NCBI RefSeq assembly: GCF_036245475.1
Contig: NZ_BTPM01000001.1
Span: forward strand, 620,001-684,000
Reading direction: 5' to 3'
DNA: 64,000 bases
From: Vibrio sp. 10N
Lineage (GTDB): Bacteria > Pseudomonadota > Gammaproteobacteria > Enterobacterales > Vibrionaceae
A program made the translations under genes and the position numbers. The notes beneath the pieces were generated by a model, which worked only from the letters and a program-made list of their open reading frames with translations, ran no database searches and had not been told where the DNA came from. Below are positions 59,642-64,000 of the stretch, piece after piece. Each line of letters starts with the position of its first letter. Within the stretch, counting starts at the first letter, position 1.

Positions 59642-60547
59642 ATGAATAAATGGCCAAGTTTAAAGCAGCTTCATTACCTGGTTACACTTCATGAAACCCG
59701 ACACTTTAGCGAGGCGGCTGAGCGCTGTTTTGTCAGTCAATCGACATTAAGTAAGGGAATCCAAAATCTTGAAGAGCTTATCGGTTGTCCTCTTTATGAA
59801 AAGAAAGACAAAAAAAGCCCACTTGTTTTTACCCAAGCGGGTGAAATGGTGGTCTCTCAAGGACGTGAGCTGTTGGCCAAAGGTCAGGATCTGATCGAGC
59901 TTGGGAACCTGTGCCAAGGTGATGTGATGCAAGGTCAGTTGAAACTAGGCTGCATTCCCACGATCGCTCCTTTCTTGTTGTGTGACTTGGTACAAGAGAT
60001 CAATGCCCGTTACCCACAGCTCAACTTACTCTTAAGAGAAGATACAACAGCTAATTTACTAGCGGCGTTACGCCACGGTGAGCTAGACGTGCTGATCCTT
60101 GCGCTTCCGATGGATATCGGTTCGATGGAAAGCTGCATCGTTGGCCATGACCCGTTTAAGATGGTGATAAGCCGTAACCAAGCCGATAGCATTCGAGTAC
60201 CAATTAAATATGATGATCTTCCTGATGAGTCGGTCTTCTTGCTAGAAAACGAGCACTGTCTGACTGAACACGCGGTTTCGGCGTGTAAGCTTACTGAAAA
60301 AGAGAAGATCAACCCATTTAGTGCCACGAGTTTACATACTTTGGTACAGATGGTGGCAAACGGTTTGGGAACTACGTTCATTCCACAAATGGCGATTGAG
60401 CACGGTTTGCTTGAAAATCAAAACTTGATTGTGATTGAGCCACCTGGCCAACAGGCGCATCGTGATATTGGCTTGGTATGGCGACCAAGTTCATCAAGAC
60501 GTGATTCGTTTTTACAGCTTGCTGATGTGGTTTCCGAACTGCTGTAG
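59642..60547 (+). CDS. oxyR: peroxide-sensing LysR regulator OxyR (OxyR2-like)
   Basis: 301 residues from ATG 59642 (MNKWPSLKQLHYLVTLHETR). N-terminal winged helix, then the redox domain with the Cys pair Cys206 and Cys215 (ENEHCLTEHAVSAC), spaced as in E. coli OxyR (199/208). Residue 204, two before the sensing Cys, is Glu; from memory Glu204 distinguishes the hypersensitive V. vulnificus OxyR2 from OxyR1, which has Gly like E. coli. It is divergent from the peroxiredoxin gene. In the gap, CTAT-N7-ATTG at 59522-59536 is only a partial OxyR-type motif. Confidence 0.9.
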   Translation: MNKWPSLKQLHYLVTLHETRHFSEAAERCFVSQSTLSKGIQNLEELIGCPLYEKKDKKSPLVFTQAGEMVVSQGRELLAKGQDLIELGNLCQGDVMQGQLKLGCIPTIAPFLLCDLVQEINARYPQLNLLLREDTTANLLAALRHGELDVLILALPMDIGSMESCIVGHDPFKMVISRNQADSIRVPIKYDDLPDESVFLLENEHCLTEHAVSACKLTEKEKINPFSATSLHTLVQMVANGLGTTFIPQMAIEHGLLENQNLIVIEPPGQQAHRDIGLVWRPSSSRRDSFLQLADVVSELL

Positions 60548-60581
60548 CCTGTTTCTGTAAACAGCTTCTATTTAACTAGTG

Positions 60582-60608
60582 AAAGGCACCAATTAAGGTG
60601 CCTTTTTT
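60582..60608 (+). terminator. terminator of oxyR
   Basis: AAAGGCACC-AATTAA-GGTGCCTTTTTT. Confidence 0.92.
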
Positions 60609-60916
60609 AGTGTTTATTGCTGATGGAGCAAATTATTTATTGGCGGTCAGCAATGACAAGGTTGAATTAGTTTTCAGTCATTTCAGTGACTTGACCTTGT
60701 CAATTTTACATTGTGATATTTTGAAAAAACCGTGCGGAGGCTAGTAGTACGAGTTAGCTTCAGCTGAGTAGGCGTTTTCGTGCCTTGGTGGATCAGCGAG
60801 CGCGGAGGTTATCCGTTAGTTATTGTGAAATTAAATTACGTAACTAATGACAAAAACACCTTAAACAAAGCAAAGTGGTACGGAAAGAGGAAACTATCGA
60901 AATGCAAAAAATGACC

Positions 60917-60940
60917 ACTTTAGAGTTGTAACTCTAAAGT
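60917..60940. repeat. 24-bp inverted repeat
   Basis: ACTTTAGAGTT-GT-AACTCTAAAGT: two perfect 11-bp arms with a 2-bp centre. The + strand eight-codon frame (60902-60928) ends inside it. Confidence 0.85.
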
Positions 60941-61163
60941 AAGTTGCGGTAATGTAAATACATGGTTTGGAGGTTTTAGGTCCATAAAAAGTAACCACCT
61001 TGTATACTGAGCCATCAAAGTGATTACTTGTGAATGAGCCGAGCTTTTTCAGCGGCAGTTCATCACCTGTTGTTTGAAAGCTACAAATGAAAACTAACAC
61101 TAAACCTGTTTTGAGCACTGCCCCAATTGGTCGTTCAATGACCATAAAATGTCGGTAGATTTG

Positions 61164-61187
61164 AGCGGCGTCAGCCGCTTCTTTTTT
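61164..61187 (+). terminator. orphan intrinsic terminator
   Basis: AGCGGC-GTCA-GCCGCT then TCTTTTTT on the + strand. No gene in front of it has been assigned, so it hints at a rightward transcript in the interval 60616-61163. Confidence 0.75.
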
Positions 61188-61262
61188 ATCGCAGCTACCC
61201 CGTATTACCTCAGAACCTCGTTATGAGTGCATTATGTACTTACCAGCTCACTGGACTCCGCC

Positions 61263-61733
61263 CTACAAATTAACCCCTTCGCTATCACTCTCTGATTGAA
61301 TCTCTTCAGGCTCGCTGTCTTCTTGCAGTTCAAGAAGGTTTATTGCAATAGCAACGAAGTCACTGTCGGTGATGATGCCAACCAACTGTTTGTTGTGCAC
61401 TACAGGTAAACAGCCAACTTTATGCTTTTGCATGTATAGGGCACTTTCTTTCAAACCTGCACGCGGCTCTGCAGTCATGATGTTAGTTCGCATCACTTCA
61501 CTCAGTGGCGTTGACAGGGTGTAGGACTGATCGCTGGGTATTTTCTGCAATATGGATTCTTGTGCCGCGAGTACGTCACGTTGAGAGACAATCCCCAGTA
61601 GATGACGTTCTGCATCGACGATGGGAATGTGGCGAATATCGAGCGCTTCCATCGTGTGTTTGGCGTCGGCTAGTGAGTGAGACCGCAATAGGGTGTGAGG
61701 GTTGCGAGTCATCATATCTTGGACCTTAATCAT
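61263..61733 (-). CDS. CBS-domain pair protein
   Basis: 156 residues made of two CBS domains (about 5-60 and 76-135): VQDMMTRNPHTLLRSHSLADA, IRHIPIVDAERHLLGIVSQRDV, then VMRTNIMTAEP and VGCLPVVHNKQLVGIITDSDFV. An acidic tail (SEPEEIQSESDSEG) follows. Such proteins bind adenosyl nucleotides and act as sensors; the partner is not visible here. Monocistronic. ATG 61733 is followed directly by the family-like MIKVQDMM. It is divergent from queA. Confidence 0.88.
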   Translation of the reverse strand: MIKVQDMMTRNPHTLLRSHSLADAKHTMEALDIRHIPIVDAERHLLGIVSQRDVLAAQESILQKIPSDQSYTLSTPLSEVMRTNIMTAEPRAGLKESALYMQKHKVGCLPVVHNKQLVGIITDSDFVAIAINLLELQEDSEPEEIQSESDSEGVNL

Positions 61734-61989
61734 GTGGCCTCCAACTCGTTCTGTTTGTGTACTTTAACTATAGATTTTTTCCCTGATTAAATCTGAGATT
61801 AGCGTCGGTTTTTGCCGCTCAACTCACAAAATATCCCTATTGATAAAGCGGTTAAATTGAAACTCAATAAAACATGCAATCGCGGGGCATGAGCGTCGGT
61901 TCAGCTTGCTATTCCAACGGGTCACTTTATACTATGCGGCTGCGAATTTTTTCGCCGTTTTATGTCGCTTAATATAGAAGATTGGTGTT

Positions 61990-63042
61990 ATGCAAGTTTC
62001 AGATTTTCACTTCGAATTACCTGATGAGCTGATTGCTCGTTACCCAAAGGCAGAGCGTAGCTCAAGCCGACTGCTTCAATTGACCGGTAATACGGGTGAG
62101 GTTGTGGATGGAAGCTTCACTGATATCGTCAGCCAAGTTCAGCCTGGCGATCTTCTTGTATTTAATAACACGCGCGTTATTCCTGCTCGTATGTTCGGTC
62201 GTAAAGCCTCTGGTGGTAAGCTCGAAGTATTAGTAGAGCGTATGCTTGATGACAAGCGTGTACTTGCTCACGTTCGTTGTTCAAAATCACCAAAGCCAGG
62301 TACTGAGCTATTTCTGGGTGAAAACGACGAATACCAAGCGATCATGACGGCGCGTCACGATGCATTGTTTGAAATTGAAATGCAGTCAGACAAAACAGTG
62401 CTTGAGATCCTAAATGATGTCGGCCATATGCCACTGCCACCTTACATCGACCGTCCAGATGAAGATGCAGATAAAGAGCGCTACCAAACGGTTTATAACG
62501 AAAAGCCAGGCGCGGTTGCCGCTCCAACAGCGGGTCTTCATTTTGATGACAGTGTTCTTGAGCAAATCAAAGCAAAAGGTGCCAACTTCGCATACGTAAC
62601 CCTTCACGTGGGCGCAGGTACATTCCAACCTGTTCGCGTAGAAAATATTCATGACCACCACATGCATGCAGAGTACGTGGAAGTACCTCAAGACGTGGTG
62701 GATGCGATTGCAGAGACCAAAGCGAATGGCGGCCGCATTATTGCAGTGGGTACCACTTCAGTACGTTCACTCGAGAGTGCAGCGCAAGATGCACTGAAAA
62801 AGGGTACCGAGTTAGTGCCTTTCTTTGGTGATACTGAGATTTTCATCTTCCCTGGCTATGAATATCAGCTGGTGGATTGTCTCGTGACAAACTTCCACCT
62901 ACCAGAATCGACGCTGATCATGTTGGTCAGTGCGTTTGCAGGCTATGACAATGTCATGAATGCCTACCAACATGCGGTAGAGCAAAAGTATCGCTTCTTT
63001 AGCTATGGTGATGCGATGTTCATTACCAAGAAAACGGCATAA
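61990..63042 (+). CDS. queA: S-adenosylmethionine:tRNA ribosyltransferase-isomerase
   Basis: Adds the epoxycyclopentane ring to preQ1 at position 34 in queuosine synthesis. 350 residues. Motifs: [29 protein letters not shown] at the start, [36 protein letters not shown] and [19 protein letters not shown] 61990 is correct by homology. tgt follows 182 bp downstream, the usual order. Confidence 0.97.
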   Translation: MQVSDFHFELPDELIARYPKAERSSSRLLQLTGNTGEVVDGSFTDIVSQVQPGDLLVFNNTRVIPARMFGRKASGGKLEVLVERMLDDKRVLAHVRCSKSPKPGTELFLGENDEYQAIMTARHDALFEIEMQSDKTVLEILNDVGHMPLPPYIDRPDEDADKERYQTVYNEKPGAVAAPTAGLHFDDSVLEQIKAKGANFAYVTLHVGAGTFQPVRVENIHDHHMHAEYVEVPQDVVDAIAETKANGGRIIAVGTTSVRSLESAAQDALKKGTELVPFFGDTEIFIFPGYEYQLVDCLVTNFHLPESTLIMLVSAFAGYDNVMNAYQHAVEQKYRFFSYGDAMFITKKTA

Positions 63043-63118
63043 CTGACGCCAGTAATTAGTAAGCTTTTTATTTCACTCAAGGACTCAGTGGAATACGGTA
63101 GGGAACACCAAAACCTTT

Positions 63119-63141
63119 CGCCTAACGAGCTATGTTAGGCG
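63119..63141. repeat. hairpin in the queA-tgt gap
   Basis: CGCCTAAC-GAGCTAT-GTTAGGCG, an 8-bp perfect stem without T tract. It could be a leader structure or an mRNA stabiliser between queA and tgt. Confidence 0.6.
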
Positions 63142-63191
63142 GGCGGATCTAAGTGCGGCAAGCTACGCTTGTTAGTGCGTTTTAAGATTGA

Positions 63192-64000
<809 letters not shown>

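Larger units (their letters stand above)
60616..61262. other. 647-bp interval without a convincing gene
   Basis: Lies between the oxyR terminator and the CBS-domain gene. It holds a TTAGTTA/TAACTAA inverted repeat (60816-60822, 60841-60847), a 24-bp near-perfect palindrome (60917-60940), an eight-codon frame with a fair ribosome site starting at 60902, a reverse frame of 83 codons (60894-61145) with a signal-peptide-like start but no ribosome site, and an intrinsic terminator (61164-61187) with no assigned gene in front. An unannotated small RNA or degraded gene is possible. Confidence 0.6.

Noticed and set aside
60894..61145. Reverse-strand frame of 83 codons with a signal-peptide-like N-terminus
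   Set aside because: No ribosome site, C-terminal part is produced by the palindrome, and a hairpin lies just in front; not supported enough to list as a gene, though kept in the interval description.
63119..63141. Integron attC site
   Set aside because: Only the outer GCCTAAC/GTTAGGC boxes are present; too short, no inner boxes and no cassette or integrase nearby.

Overview
The window reads as a chromosomal segment of a Vibrio or close Vibrionaceae relative. The evidence is a complete rRNA operon with tRNA-Ile(GAT) and tRNA-Ala(TGC) in the spacer and tRNA-Asp/tRNA-Trp after 5S, the run rdgC-phoB-phoR-pstS / ppx-ppk / pstC-pstA-pstB-phoU, an OxyR with Vibrio OxyR2-type residues divergent from a peroxiredoxin, and a cstA / LytS-LytTR pair with matching binding boxes. 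This identification comes from gene order and protein recognition, not from a database search. No phage, transposase, integron integrase or CRISPR array was seen; this is mostly core genome.

Layout. 1-7000: the end of threonine synthase, an arylamine N-acetyltransferase, then a small catabolic set: carbamate kinase, a carbamoyltransferase of putrescine (agmatine deiminase pathway) type rather than ornithine type, a GNAT enzyme, an APC antiporter and a TetR regulator. A shared 16-bp palindromic element in the two regulatory gaps ties the set together. 7000-14900: a CstA-family transporter whose promoter carries four or five 20-bp-spaced LytTR (BtsR/YehT-type) boxes, a peptidoglycan-recycling group (anmK-murQ, nagZ), and a LytS/LytTR two-component system that plausibly binds those boxes. 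14900-25700: aromatic biosynthesis (aroF-tyrA with tandem TyrR boxes; pheA with a complete pheL leader peptide and attenuator), together with an M23 peptidase, ettA, slt, trpR, an XTP/ITPase and an OmpA-type lipoprotein.

25700-40500: raiA with CRP sites, a MltF-like transglycosylase, bamD, rluD-pgeF-clpB (sigma-32 promoter), then the rrn operon with tandem promoters and boxA elements. The order pheA-pheL-raiA ... bamD-rluD-pgeF-clpB-rrn is also that of E. coli. Two small unknown genes and a ferredoxin follow. 40500-58700: a tRNA hydroxylation protein, rdgC, and a phosphate/polyphosphate block: PhoB/PhoR signalling, PstS and PstCAB uptake, PhoU, polyphosphate synthesis (PPK1, PPK2) and degradation (PPX), with Pho boxes upstream of phoB and in the ppk/pstC divergent gap. 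58700-64000: peroxiredoxin/OxyR, a 650-bp unexplained interval with a 24-bp palindrome and an orphan terminator, a CBS-domain protein, and the queuosine genes queA and tgt (cut by the window end).

The most interesting items are the cstA box array linked to the nearby two-component system, the TetR-linked agmatine/putrescine-type cluster without a visible agmatine deiminase, and the unexplained interval after oxyR.
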